From CAIXDN01 sp964482085 (GTDB lineage: Bacteria > Patescibacteriota > Patescibacteriia > 2-12-FULL-60-25), in NCBI GenBank assembly GCA_964482085.1, contig CAYZVS010000001.1, forward strand, positions 62,001 through 126,000: 64,000 nt of DNA, given 5' to 3'. Below, one piece after another: positions 33,721 to 42,967 of the stretch (positions are counted from its first letter, which is position 1; every line of letters begins with the position of its first letter). The position numbers and the translations under genes were made by a program. Below the pieces are notes generated by a model that saw nothing but the letters and a program-made list of their open reading frames with translations, did not search any database and was not told where the DNA came from.

Positions 33721-33807
33721 TGGTGGGCGGGGAGAGACTCGAACTCTCATGACCTTGCGATCGCTAGCTCCTGAAGCTAGTGCGTCTACCAATTCCGCCA
33801 CTCGCCC
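33721..33807 (-). tRNA. tRNA-Leu, anticodon CAG, CCA encoded
   Basis: A class II tRNA on the minus strand. Acceptor GGGCGAG/CCCGCCC (one A-C mismatch), Leu-type D arm GGCGGAATTGGTAGACGC, anticodon stem CTAGC/GCTAG with loop TTCAGGA, long variable arm, T arm GAGAG-TTCGAGT-CTCTC and genomic CCA. Reads CUG. Confidence 0.95.
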
Positions 33808-33887
33808 CCCATGTATCTAGGATTTTTTCTCCAACCTAACGTATTTTGTGAACACAGCTTGTCGCGTTTTAGCAGAAGCGTCAAGCT

Positions 33888-34592
33888 ATGACCATGAACA
33901 TCGGATCTGCTTGTTTTAGCGTTGTTATCCCCGCCTATAATGAGGGTGAAACGATCAATAACGCTATCTTGAATACAAAACGTGTTCTTGGAAATGAGGT
34001 CAAAATTACCGTTGTCGATGACGGATCACTCGATGAAACAAGTGCTATTGCTCGTCACGCTGGAGTTAAAGTCATTCGACATGAGACGAATCGGGGAAAA
34101 GGTGCCGCGGTAAAAACAGGCGCGCTGGAATGTACGAGTGAATGGCTACTCGTACTGGATGCGGATTTATCGACACGACCAGATGAAATCAATTATTTTC
34201 TTCCTTATCTTGAAACAAACGATATTTTGTTTGGGTCACGCCGTGTGAGGGGAGCAACGATTGATGTCGCTCAACCTTGGTATCGGATAAAGGCAGGACA
34301 GCTATTCAATTGGTTGATGCGCAAGGCAAGTGGACTCCCCTTTCATGATACGCAATGCGGATTCAAAGCGTATCGCATGAAAACATGCCGCGTACTGTTT
34401 GAAGCACAGACTATTGAAGGTTGGAGCTTTGATGCCGAGCTCCTGATGCGAGCCAATGCGATCGGACTAAGGTTACGTGAGGTTCCCATCGCTTGGAGAC
34501 ATGTTGAGGGTAGCCGCGTTAGGCTTTGGCATGCCTTTCAGATCCTGCGTGACTTGATGCGATTGCAAAAACTTATCCGCAAAGAATCTTGA
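33888..34592 (+). CDS. Family 2 glycosyltransferase (dolichol-phosphate-sugar synthase type)
   Basis: A 234-residue protein without membrane helices. GT2 motifs: SVVIPAYNEGETI, VVDDGSLDET, the metal-binding LDADLSTRP, and DTQCGFKAYRM. This set is typical of enzymes that move glucose or mannose from a nucleotide sugar to a polyprenyl phosphate at the inner membrane face. The polyprenyl product then feeds surface glycan or glycoprotein synthesis. It is a single gene between tRNA-Leu and rnj. Confidence 0.9.
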   Translation: MTMNIGSACFSVVIPAYNEGETINNAILNTKRVLGNEVKITVVDDGSLDETSAIARHAGVKVIRHETNRGKGAAVKTGALECTSEWLLVLDADLSTRPDEINYFLPYLETNDILFGSRRVRGATIDVAQPWYRIKAGQLFNWLMRKASGLPFHDTQCGFKAYRMKTCRVLFEAQTIEGWSFDAELLMRANAIGLRLREVPIAWRHVEGSRVRLWHAFQILRDLMRLQKLIRKES

Positions 34593-34766
34593 CGATGGGG
34601 TCAAAGAATGGTATTCTGTCTCCTGTAACGCATTTCGGAAGCTATCGGACACATGGTCGGGTTGCCGCGAAAGTCGTGACACAATTTAATCGTTACAGAC
34701 CTGCAAAATCCAAGCAGTTAGCCATTTTTTGGCGTTTTGCTTAATAGAAAGACTAAGGATTCCAAC

Positions 34767-36788
34767 ATGGAAAACAATCAAACACCGCAGAGCAAACCAC
34801 CAGCCGGACGCCCATTAGGCGGTCGAGGAGGTAGCCGCGGAGGGTCCAGAGGCGGTCGATCACTTTTCGATAAACCTGTACCAACTCGCACCCAGGCACA
34901 ACCTGTCAGTGCACAATTTAAGAGCTCGGATAGCCTGAAGCAGGGCTTTGCCAAGGAAGAAGGCGCCGTCGGGCCTTCAGACAAACAAGAAGTCAAAAAG
35001 CATGGTGGCGCCAATAAGCGTCGTATGGGCGGAGCTTTTGAAGCTATGCCCCGCATGTCGACGTTTAAGAACAAGCCGCAACTCAAAACTGGTACGGATA
35101 CAGACGTACTTGAACAAGGAAGCGATCGTCTTAAAGTAGCCGTTCTTGGAGGCAATGAAGAGGTCGGACGTAACTGTACGATGATGGAATATGGAAACGA
35201 TATCATTCTTATCGATCTTGGACTCCAGTTTCCAGATGACGATATGCCTGGTGTCGATTATATTGTTCCGAATATTTCTAGTTTAAAAGGAAAAGAAAAG
35301 AATATTCGTGGCGTGCTTATTACGCATGCGCACTATGATCACATCGGCGGTATCCCGCATTTGATTCCAATGCTTGGTAATCCACCAATATTTGGAACGG
35401 ATTTAACCTGCGGTATTATCGCCAAACGCCAGGAAGATCATAAGGATAAACCAAAACTCAGCCTGTTCTCCGTTAACTCGGATGATGTGTTGCAGCTCGG
35501 TGCATTCAAGATTGAATTCTTTGGTGTTGCTCACTCGATCCCCTCTTCTATGGGTGTGATCGTGACAACACCTGCTGGCATTGTCGTTCACACGGGTGAC
35601 TTTAAGCTTGAGGAAGGTCCGGGCGCACAGTCCAAACAAGATACGGAAAAGATTAAAGCGCTTGGAGAACGCAATGTGCTCGCACTCATGTGTGACTCGA
35701 CCAACGCTTCCAAACCTGGTCGTCAGATCGCTGAACAAGTGATTCAAACGAATATCGACGAGATCATTAAGAATGCGAGTGGCCGTGTTATTATCGGCAC
35801 ATTTGCATCGATGATTGCGCGCGTTCAGCAGATCATTAAAGCCTGTGAACGTCAGGGTCGCAAAGTGGCGATTGAAGGCTTCTCGATGCGTTCCAACATC
35901 TTGATTGCTCAGCAATTGGGCTACATGGATATTCAGAAAGGCACACTTATTGACACCAAGGATATTCATAAGTATCCGCGTGAAAAAACAGCGGTTGTCT
36001 GTACGGGTGCACAAGGCGAGGAACGCGCTGTGCTCATGCGCATCGCCAATCACGAGCATCCGATTCTTACGATTGAACCAGGAGACTCCGTTGTATTCTC
36101 AAGCTCGATTATTCCGGGCAATGAACGCTCGGTTCAGCGTGTGAAAGATACTCTGTACCGTGAAGGTGCTGATGTTATCCATTACAAGATGATGGACGTT
36201 CACGCCGGTGGACACGCACAGCAGGATGACTTGAAAGAAATCCACGGTTGGATTAAGCCAAAATATCTTATTCCAATTGAAGGCCACTACTCGTTCTTGT
36301 GTGATCACGCCAAGGTGGCTATTGAAAATGGCTTTAATGCAAAGAACATTTTCATTGCCGACAATGGTCAGATTATGGAGTTTGATAAGCAAGGCACTGG
36401 CATGCTGACTAACAAAAAATTGGAAACAGGTTATGTCTTCGTTGACGGACTTGGCGTTGGAAACACTAACCAGATCGTCCTGCGTGATCGTCAGCAACTT
36501 GCTGGTGATGGTGTGGTGGTCGTGGTTGCGGTGCTTGATGGTCGCACGGGCCAGCCCGCTGCTATGCCGGACATCATTTCCCGTGGCTTCGTCTATATGA
36601 AGGAGCATCAGGAACTGATTCAGGCTGCTCGTAGCCGTGCTGCGGCGATTCTGAAGGGCCAAAGCCCACAGACGGGTCCGGTAGACATGACCTATATCAA
36701 AGACAAGCTGCGCGATGAGATGGGAGAATTCCTCTTTGTCAAAACCGAGCTTCGTCCGATGGTGGTTCCGGTGATTATCGAGGTGTAA
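34767..36788 (+). CDS. rnj: Ribonuclease J with RGG-rich N-terminal extension
   Basis: A 673-residue protein. Residues ~1-120 are disordered, with GGRGGSRGGSRGGR repeats and many Pro, Gln and Lys. Then the beta-lactamase/beta-CASP core with the metal motif THAHYDHIGG, the motif HTGDFK, and a C-terminal domain. RNase J has 5'-3' exo- and endonuclease activity in mRNA decay and rRNA processing. RGG repeats usually bind RNA. The ATG at 34767 follows AAGGA. A 170-base stretch upstream holds no gene but has a TGGTATTCT box at ~34610, so a long 5' leader is likely. Confidence 0.95.
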   Translation: MENNQTPQSKPPAGRPLGGRGGSRGGSRGGRSLFDKPVPTRTQAQPVSAQFKSSDSLKQGFAKEEGAVGPSDKQEVKKHGGANKRRMGGAFEAMPRMSTFKNKPQLKTGTDTDVLEQGSDRLKVAVLGGNEEVGRNCTMMEYGNDIILIDLGLQFPDDDMPGVDYIVPNISSLKGKEKNIRGVLITHAHYDHIGGIPHLIPMLGNPPIFGTDLTCGIIAKRQEDHKDKPKLSLFSVNSDDVLQLGAFKIEFFGVAHSIPSSMGVIVTTPAGIVVHTGDFKLEEGPGAQSKQDTEKIKALGERNVLALMCDSTNASKPGRQIAEQVIQTNIDEIIKNASGRVIIGTFASMIARVQQIIKACERQGRKVAIEGFSMRSNILIAQQLGYMDIQKGTLIDTKDIHKYPREKTAVVCTGAQGEERAVLMRIANHEHPILTIEPGDSVVFSSSIIPGNERSVQRVKDTLYREGADVIHYKMMDVHAGGHAQQDDLKEIHGWIKPKYLIPIEGHYSFLCDHAKVAIENGFNAKNIFIADNGQIMEFDKQGTGMLTNKKLETGYVFVDGLGVGNTNQIVLRDRQQLAGDGVVVVVAVLDGRTGQPAAMPDIISRGFVYMKEHQELIQAARSRAAAILKGQSPQTGPVDMTYIKDKLRDEMGEFLFVKTELRPMVVPVIIEV

Positions 36789-36802
36789 TAGAGACTCAAA
36801 GT

Positions 36803-36832
36803 CAAAACCCGCCGAAAGGCGGGTTTTGTGTA
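36803..36832 (+). terminator. Rho-independent terminator after rnj
   Basis: CAAAACCCGCC (36803-36813) pairs with GGCGGGTTTTG (36818-36828) around a GAAA tetraloop. Confidence 0.88.
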
Positions 36833-36874
36833 TCCGTTTGGCTAATGCTAGGGCATTCGCTACCATACTCACAT

Positions 36875-37867
36875 ATGAACGACTTGGTGTTTTCTGGAGT
36901 GCAACCGACCAGCCAATTGCACTTGGGTAATTATATCGGCGCACTGAAGCAATGGGTGCCGATACAACATGACCATAAGTGCTTGTTTTGTATCGTGGAC
37001 TTGCATGCAATTACCGTTCCTCAGGAGCCTAAAGAGTTGCGCCAGAACATTCTGGATGTTGCGGCGGCATATTTGGCGGTTGGTATCGATCCAAAACGCT
37101 CGACGATTTACGTGCAGAGCGAAGTTCCGGAACATGCAGAGCTCGGCTGGATACTTGGAACGATTACCAAGCTTGGCGAGCTTGAACGAATGACGCAGTT
37201 CAAGGACAAATCGGCAAAAGGTGGTTCTGAACGAGCGAGCGCGGGACTCTTTACGTATCCGACGCTTATGGCCGCAGATATTCTTCTCTACGACACGAGT
37301 GCTGTTCCGGTTGGAGAGGACCAGATGCAACATTTGGAACTCGCGCGCGTTTTGGCACGACGCTTCAATGAACGCTATGGTGATACCTTTCAAATTCCGC
37401 AAGCCCTTATCCAAAAACATGGTGCACGAATCATGAGCTTGCAGGACCCGTCCAAAAAAATGAGTAAAAGTGACCCGGCGGATACTTCCAAGATTCTTCT
37501 TTCCGATACGGCGGACGTGATTCGTAAAAAAATCATGCGAGCTGTCACGGATACCGCTGGGGGCGTAACCTATGATATCGAGACAAAGCCAGCCGTCGCT
37601 AATATGATGACGATTTATCATCATGTTACTGGTATGACGATCAAACAGATTGAAGCTGAGTTTGATGGTAAGGGTTATGGTGATTTCAAAAAGGCTTTAG
37701 CGGAAGCCGTGGTGACCCATTTGGAACCGATGACAAAAAAGTTTTTAGCATATCGAGATGACACGACAGAGCTTATGAAAATCCTCGAGAAAGGACGAGA
37801 AACCGCACAAGATTTAGCTGCTAAAAAAATGGAATTGGTACGCAAACGCGTTGGACTTGGTCGCTAA
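36875..37867 (+). CDS. trpS: Tryptophan--tRNA ligase
   Basis: A 330-residue class I synthetase. HIGH-type motif PTSQLHLGNY near residue 10, GEDQMQHLELAR, and KMSKS (KKMSKSDP) near 200. It charges tRNA-Trp with ATP in the cytoplasm. Length and motifs are normal for bacterial TrpS. The ATG at 36875 was chosen over one ten codons upstream because the protein family begins close to VFSGVQPT. Confidence 0.96.
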   Translation: MNDLVFSGVQPTSQLHLGNYIGALKQWVPIQHDHKCLFCIVDLHAITVPQEPKELRQNILDVAAAYLAVGIDPKRSTIYVQSEVPEHAELGWILGTITKLGELERMTQFKDKSAKGGSERASAGLFTYPTLMAADILLYDTSAVPVGEDQMQHLELARVLARRFNERYGDTFQIPQALIQKHGARIMSLQDPSKKMSKSDPADTSKILLSDTADVIRKKIMRAVTDTAGGVTYDIETKPAVANMMTIYHHVTGMTIKQIEAEFDGKGYGDFKKALAEAVVTHLEPMTKKFLAYRDDTTELMKILEKGRETAQDLAAKKMELVRKRVGLGR

Positions 37868-37878
37868 GAAATATTCAT

Positions 37879-37916
37879 AAATAAAATACCCTCGATGTGT
37901 CGAGGGTATTTTATTT
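37879..37916. terminator. Bidirectional terminator between trpS and cyclase gene
   Basis: AAATAAAATACCCTCGA (37879-37895) pairs perfectly with TCGAGGGTATTTTATTT (37900-37916) around a 4-base loop. A/T runs on both sides let it serve both strands. Confidence 0.9.
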
Positions 37917-39918
37917 ATTTCTTTGTCATGATCCAAGCGCCGTTCCAGCCTTCTGGTGGCGGTACCTCTTGATAGATGCGGCAACGCTCCAATAGGTGCT
38001 GGGTCGTAAGATCCTCAGGATTCATTTGAAGTAATTTTTCACACTCTGCTGCAGCCTCAACAAAACGTTGCGCGTAATACTGGTTGAGAGCGATCTCATA
38101 CTGTTTAGCAAACTTGATCTGTCCGTCTTCAACCTCACCCACCATACCAAGCACTTGGTAAATACTCACTGGCTCTTTCTTACCTTTGACGGCTACGGAG
38201 TCGAGTTCACGTGTGACAAAACTTTCATCGAGCATCTCGAGTGTATTTTTTGTTACGATAATTTGAACCCCATATTCCTTACACAAACTTTCAGTACGGC
38301 TCGCGAGGTTTACGCTATCGCCGATGACGGTGTAGTCATAACGAACATCTGCGCCAATGTTACCGACGACCATATCACCCGTGTTCACACCGACGCCCAC
38401 TTTAAGCTCAATGCCTTTTGGAAAAAATCCTTCACGATTCATCTGTTCCAACTTATCGCGCATGCGCACAGCTGTGCGGACGGATCGAATGGCGTGGTCG
38501 GCTTGGTCGAGTGGAGCATTCCAGAATGCCATGACAGCATCGCCGATGTATTTGTCGAGCACACCTCCCTCTTCAAACACGATGTTGGTCATTTCATTTA
38601 GATAGGTATTCAGTACCTCAACCAACTGCTCTGGTGTCAGGCCTTCTGAAAGCGTAGTAAAACCACGCAAATCAGAGAAAAGTACGGACATACGACGGCG
38701 ATCTCCGCCGAGCTTGAGACGCTCAGGTTCATTGACGAGTTGCTCCACGACAGAAGGAGAAACATAGCGTGTAAAGGCAGCTCGGATTTGGCGACGTTGT
38801 ACATCTGTCTCAAACCATCGCTCAAGCAGGAGACCCATGTATCCAAATAGAACAACTAACGATATCCAAACGATGTCGAGAACGTAGCCGCGATCAAATA
38901 AGAAGAAGGCGGTGAGAATCCATGCAAACCAAATGACAAAAGCCACCAGCGCGCTCGCTCTGGCTTTGACGCGTGGCACCAAAAATCCAAGTAATAGTCC
39001 AGTTAAGATCAGTAAGAGCCCTTGAATCCAAGGGGAAACGGGCGAGAGCCATTTGCCCTGCACAAGAGTGTCAAAAACTGAGGCGTGGATTTCTACTCCG
39101 CTCATTGGGTCGCCAAATGAGGTGGCGACGTTCTGCTGATCGTGAAGGTCGCGTGCTGTTGCTCCGATAAAAACAACCTTATCCTTTAAGCGACTCATGT
39201 CGGTACGATCTTGAAGAATGTCCGCAGCGGAAATGATCGGGAAAGACTTTCTTGGTGCTCCCGGAAAGTTAATCAGCATGCGCCCAAAGCGATCAAGTGA
39301 AACACTCGAGATATCCGGAGCGCGACCAGCGAGACGAGCGGCCTCATATGCAAATGCCGTTACTTCTGAACCATCGAGCCCTTGCGCGTAGAGAGGAATG
39401 CGTCGTGCAACTCCATCGCTGTCGAGCGGAACGTTGGAGAAGCCTGATGACTTGGACTCGGCCTGAATGCTGGAAATTGGCTGTACCGTGTTTTTGGAAT
39501 CAAAAGTGAGCCCGTCTCTTTCTGCGATAAAATCGAGCTCAACAGGAAGAACGACATTTCCTGCCTCCTTAATAGAGGTGGCGAGTGCGGCATCAGGAAT
39601 CGCATCAGAAACTTCCGGGAAATTTACGTCGAGTGCGATAACTTTAGCGCCAGCTTGATGCAAGCGATCGATCAAAGCCGCATGAACCGAACGCGGCCAT
39701 GGCCAACGACCAATACGACCAAGCGAGCCATCGTCGATCGCGACAATAACCACCGATGTATCTGCATTGCGTGGAAGAAAGAAGCGGTCGGTTACACGCG
39801 AGCCAGCGGTATCAAATATCCCAGCCAAAAGGCCGAGCATTCCGATCAAGCCGACACCCGCTCCAACAAGAACGGAAAGAGAAATACGAGTACGCATAGG
39901 ATTAGAGTGGTTTTCCAT
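37915..39918 (-). CDS. CHASE2-domain class III adenylate/guanylate cyclase
   Basis: A 667-residue protein. N-terminal membrane helix (~10-33), then an extracellular CHASE2 sensor domain (about 35-290, with SVVIVAIDDGSLGRIGRWPW and VFIGATARDLHD). Three more membrane helices follow (about 300-375). The cyclase domain has the metal Asp in LFSDLRGFTTLSE, the base-contacting Lys in DKYIGDAVMAF, and DYTVIGDSVNLASR. A short TPR-like C-terminus ends the protein. It should make cAMP (or cGMP) in response to an outside signal. The Lys/Thr pair fits ATP. The start overlaps the FecR-like gene by 17 bases. Confidence 0.93.
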   Translation of the reverse strand: MENHSNPMRTRISLSVLVGAGVGLIGMLGLLAGIFDTAGSRVTDRFFLPRNADTSVVIVAIDDGSLGRIGRWPWPRSVHAALIDRLHQAGAKVIALDVNFPEVSDAIPDAALATSIKEAGNVVLPVELDFIAERDGLTFDSKNTVQPISSIQAESKSSGFSNVPLDSDGVARRIPLYAQGLDGSEVTAFAYEAARLAGRAPDISSVSLDRFGRMLINFPGAPRKSFPIISAADILQDRTDMSRLKDKVVFIGATARDLHDQQNVATSFGDPMSGVEIHASVFDTLVQGKWLSPVSPWIQGLLLILTGLLLGFLVPRVKARASALVAFVIWFAWILTAFFLFDRGYVLDIVWISLVVLFGYMGLLLERWFETDVQRRQIRAAFTRYVSPSVVEQLVNEPERLKLGGDRRRMSVLFSDLRGFTTLSEGLTPEQLVEVLNTYLNEMTNIVFEEGGVLDKYIGDAVMAFWNAPLDQADHAIRSVRTAVRMRDKLEQMNREGFFPKGIELKVGVGVNTGDMVVGNIGADVRYDYTVIGDSVNLASRTESLCKEYGVQIIVTKNTLEMLDESFVTRELDSVAVKGKKEPVSIYQVLGMVGEVEDGQIKFAKQYEIALNQYYAQRFVEAAAECEKLLQMNPEDLTTQHLLERCRIYQEVPPPEGWNGAWIMTKK

Positions 39919-41278
39919 TAATCAGGACTTGGGGCGTTGTTTCAATAAGCATGTTGGTCGATGTCGGGAGCTCTGGCAAGACGACCGGTGGTGGATTTGC
40001 ACGAGCTCGCAGAAGCGCCGTCCGAGCAGAAAGGGCACGCATTTTGGAGCGAACCATCACCGCTTTGCCCTCTTTATCTTTTAGCTCTTTCATTTCACGA
40101 GCAAGATTAGTGAGTGATTGCTCGGCAATTCCTGCCATACTTCCAGCAAGGTCGCTATTCCCGTTTTCAAGCGCCATAAAACCTTCATCGAGTCGATCGT
40201 TGACGGCGAGGAGACGTAAGAAGATGCGCTCCGCATCTGTACGAGCAAAACGTTCACTAATCTCCTCTAAAGCCTGCTTGTACCGATAGGCGGGTGATTC
40301 CGGATTCACATCGGCAAAGAGCTTACGGCTGTTGCGTACGGCTTTACGAAGTGATGCCTGTATAGCCGGCTTTGCTGTATCGATTTGTTGGCGCAGTTCA
40401 CGCTCTAATCGCGTAAAATCGTCAGCGGCTTTTCCCTCGGCGCCTGTTTCTGCCTCATCTCTGATCAAAGCGAGACGACGCATAATCAAGCGTGGTCCAG
40501 CCGATGGGCCTCGGAGTTTTTGAGAAAGATCGGCGAGCCCACGCAGTAACCCAGACGCGGGCGCACGACCAAGACCGAGCGATGAGCGTTGCTTCTCGCG
40601 GTTTTTTGCATCAAATTTTTTATCGTTCTCTTTGTTATTCAGAAACCATTCAGTCTGCGTTCCTGAGGCGCTAATCGGTATCGTTGACGTTGTGCGATAC
40701 GCTCCGCCAAACTTTGCCATAGAACCTTGTAGTACAAGCAAGCCATCACCTGTCGATGCTACGGATGCACCGGAGGTTTCAACGACAGAGTCAGAAACCC
40801 AAAGCGTGGTGGGTTCATTCACATGTTTTTCCAAATCAAACGATGTACCTCTTACTGTGGCAATCACATCACTGGTTTGAACCGTAGCTTGTGCGTCTAG
40901 GTCTAATAATGATTGAACACGGGACCAGATGCGTCCTGATTCTAATCTGAGAACCAATAATAAATTACCATCCTCCGTTTGACCAAGCTTCTCAATAACG
41001 ATTTCTGTCGACGTTGAGATGCGACTCTCCCCTGCTCCATACCAATCCAAAATTGCAGAGCCTTCCGCGCCTGTTGTAATCCGATCTCCCTCGAGCAGAG
41101 CTGTATCGACGCCAATCTCCTGCGGAGCCTGATTGTCACGGACGAGTTGCATACCCCCCGTCTTTTCAGAAACGCGAGCAATCGTAACATCATCTGATGG
41201 AAGGCTTCCGAGTGACCAGAACCAGATACCGGTAAAAGCCAAGATAAACACCAAAACGACTGGAATCCATTTGCGCAT
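39902..41278 (-). CDS. FecR-domain membrane-anchored protein
   Basis: A 458-residue protein with an N-terminal anchor (WIPVVLVFILAFTGIWFWSL). A FecR-like beta domain (about 35-190, GDRITTGAEGSAILDWYGAG, LESGRIWSRVQSLLDLDAQA, VRGTSFDLE) is followed by a long helical region and a Pro-rich end. The FecR domain is often found beside CHASE2 cyclases, where it probably senses or assembles with them outside the cell. The stop overlaps the cyclase start, so the two are translationally linked. No sigma factor is adjacent, so a classical Fec signalling role is unlikely. Confidence 0.85.
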   Translation of the reverse strand: MRKWIPVVLVFILAFTGIWFWSLGSLPSDDVTIARVSEKTGGMQLVRDNQAPQEIGVDTALLEGDRITTGAEGSAILDWYGAGESRISTSTEIVIEKLGQTEDGNLLLVLRLESGRIWSRVQSLLDLDAQATVQTSDVIATVRGTSFDLEKHVNEPTTLWVSDSVVETSGASVASTGDGLLVLQGSMAKFGGAYRTTSTIPISASGTQTEWFLNNKENDKKFDAKNREKQRSSLGLGRAPASGLLRGLADLSQKLRGPSAGPRLIMRRLALIRDEAETGAEGKAADDFTRLERELRQQIDTAKPAIQASLRKAVRNSRKLFADVNPESPAYRYKQALEEISERFARTDAERIFLRLLAVNDRLDEGFMALENGNSDLAGSMAGIAEQSLTNLAREMKELKDKEGKAVMVRSKMRALSARTALLRARANPPPVVLPELPTSTNMLIETTPQVLINGKPL

Positions 41279-41302
41279 AGAGTTGCAACGAGTCTAATAC
41301 AA

Positions 41303-41328
41303 AAGCCCCGACCTTGCGATCGGGGCGT
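41303..41328 (-). terminator. Terminator of RNase P RNA
   Basis: GCCCCGA (41305-41311) pairs with TCGGGGC (41320-41326). On the minus strand TTTTG follows. It lies just beyond the 3' end of rnpB. Confidence 0.85.
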
Positions 41329-41333
41329 TTGGT

Positions 41334-41770
41334 ACTAGGCGGAACGGTAAGCCGAGTTTTGTCAGCCTGCTTTGCAGCAGACGGATGACCATCTCTCTTG
41401 GCTCGTCATTACTGACGAGCTCCAGCGAGCGACCATTGCCCGCGACCTTGCGGCCACGAACTCTTGCTCTTGCACCAGAAAGGGTTTGCCGCGAACTGTC
41501 GTTACCGACAGCCGAGCGGACTCGCAGAGCGACTTGCGTCACCCCACCTGTCCGCACTTTTCACGCTTCATTCATCTTGCGATGAATTAGTATAGTCTCT
41601 GTGGCACTTTCCCTGAGTTTACGGAAACGGAGAGACACGTGTTTCTTCCGTTTACGCTATATCTCGGCGGCCGTTAGCCGCTTTCACTTTCCTCCGCCTT
41701 GCGACGGAATCGGAGCTCGGACTTTCCTCCCCCATTCTTGCGAATAAAGGCGGTCATCTGTTCTGCCTAG
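41334..41770 (-). ncRNA. rnpB: RNase P RNA (bacterial)
   Basis: On the minus strand the conserved core motifs are present in order: GGGGAGGAAAGTCCGAGCTC near the 5' end, GTGCCACAGAGAC, GGTAACGACAG-type P10-12 elements, AGAGATGGTCATCCG, and ACAAAACTCGGCTTACCG near the 3' end. The ends CTAGGC and GCCTAG pair as P1, which sets the limits. It is the catalytic RNA that trims tRNA 5' ends. No protein-coding gene overlaps it convincingly. Promoter and terminator fit both ends. Confidence 0.95.
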
Positions 41771-41777
41771 CGGGGCC

Positions 41778-41806
41778 AAGATAACAGAAATCGGACGTTT
41801 TGGCAA
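41778..41806 (-). promoter_or_regulatory. Promoter of rnpB
   Basis: Minus strand: TTGCCA (41806-41801), 17-base spacer, TATCTT (41783-41778), seven bases before the inferred 5' end of the RNA. Confidence 0.75.
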
Positions 41807-41893
41807 GACTCCGGTCTGCCTTATACGGATTGACATTTACTTATTTTTTTGCTAAAGCATGGGTGCCCTTTGACATGGAAAGGCAGGATACAG

Positions 41894-42964
41894 ATGACGG
41901 AAGACTCCATCGGCTCCAAACTCCCCGAGGCTCACGAGCGATTTTTCTCCAAGTACCTGACGCGTCTCAAACAGAGCGTGCTCATCACGCCAGAGATGCT
42001 CTACGAGACCTTCACTCCGGAGCGCCTCTTCGACGGCTACCAGAGCGAAGTCGAGAGTCGCGGGAAGGTGCTCGTCCTCACGGGTCGACTCACGGCTGAG
42101 TACGCGGGCGCCTTTGATCGCTCAGCGTTCAACCAGGTCGTCACCGCCGCGGTGAAGATCGGTGACATCAAGCTCGAGAAACTGTTCGAGACCGTCTCGA
42201 GCGACGAGCTCGTCCGCGTGCACGACCGCAAGGAGCTGTACGCGCAGTGCGAGCTCACCGCGTGGTACGAGAAGGACACGCTGGAGCATCGTGAGATCGC
42301 GGCGCATCTGCTGACCGACTACCTCAAGGAGGAACTCGGCGGCGGACGAGTGAACAGCCTGCACGACATCGAGAACATCTTTGGCTTTGAGCTGTACGTG
42401 AAGCATCTGCCGTCCGAGGTTCTCGTCGCGATCATCAAGAGCGCACGCGGAGCCAACGATGGCGGCAACGGCAACGGGCCGGGTGGCGTGAAGTTCTCTG
42501 CTGATGTGCTTGCCGAGACGGCAACGGCAGAAGTGCTTGCCAAGCACATGCCGCTCCCGCTCGTGCAGAAGCTCATCGCGAGTGCTGCCATCAAGCACGG
42601 GTACAAGGATCCGCCCAAGCCGGTGGAAGTCCCCATGCCACCGGCCTCCGAGAGTGAGGCTCCAGCCTCTGGATCGATGACGATTCCGAAGGAGGCGCTC
42701 GACTCGGTGGCGCCGCCTCCGTCGGACTCTGCAAAGGCGGATTCGGAAGATCCGGAACTCGAGATCGGTGGTAGCGAAGGCGCGATGGACCTCGAGCTCG
42801 ACGACATGCTCGAGAACGACAGCAAAAAGTCCGATGGTGATCGCCCGTCGATCACCGACGACGATGACACGAACGACGAACCGACCATGGTCGTCGACGC
42901 ACCGGGAGTAGAATCCAGGGGTAAGAACAAGGGCAAGGTCCCGCCCCCGCACAACAAGAGGTGA
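41894..42964 (+). CDS. Orphan protein with acidic disordered tail
   Basis: A 356-residue protein starting at the ATG at 41894 after AGGCAGGA. Residues ~1-235 look folded and helical (LPEAHERFFSKYLTRLKQSV, LEHREIAAHLLTDYLKEEL). Residues ~240-356 are disordered: Pro-rich, then strongly acidic (DDDDTND), with a basic end (GKNKGKVPPPHNKR). No signal or membrane segment. A TTGACA box at 41830 with TAAAGC 17 bases later is a possible promoter. It is cotranscribed with the acidic 99-residue gene three bases downstream. No family is recognised. Confidence 0.72.
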   Translation: MTEDSIGSKLPEAHERFFSKYLTRLKQSVLITPEMLYETFTPERLFDGYQSEVESRGKVLVLTGRLTAEYAGAFDRSAFNQVVTAAVKIGDIKLEKLFETVSSDELVRVHDRKELYAQCELTAWYEKDTLEHREIAAHLLTDYLKEELGGGRVNSLHDIENIFGFELYVKHLPSEVLVAIIKSARGANDGGNGNGPGGVKFSADVLAETATAEVLAKHMPLPLVQKLIASAAIKHGYKDPPKPVEVPMPPASESEAPASGSMTIPKEALDSVAPPPSDSAKADSEDPELEIGGSEGAMDLELDDMLENDSKKSDGDRPSITDDDDTNDEPTMVVDAPGVESRGKNKGKVPPPHNKR

Positions 42965-42967
42965 TCC

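Noticed and set aside
34593..34766. Possible riboswitch in the rnj leader
   Set aside because: The 174-base gap has a few weak stems but no riboswitch core that I recognise; kept only as a long leader.
35403..37010. Long antisense frames opposite rnj and trpS
   Set aside because: They mirror codon patterns of the real genes, have no ribosome sites, and their products look like reverse translations.
41294..41590. Reading frames over the RNase P RNA gene
   Set aside because: They fall on conserved RNase P RNA core motifs; no start signal or protein-like composition supports them.
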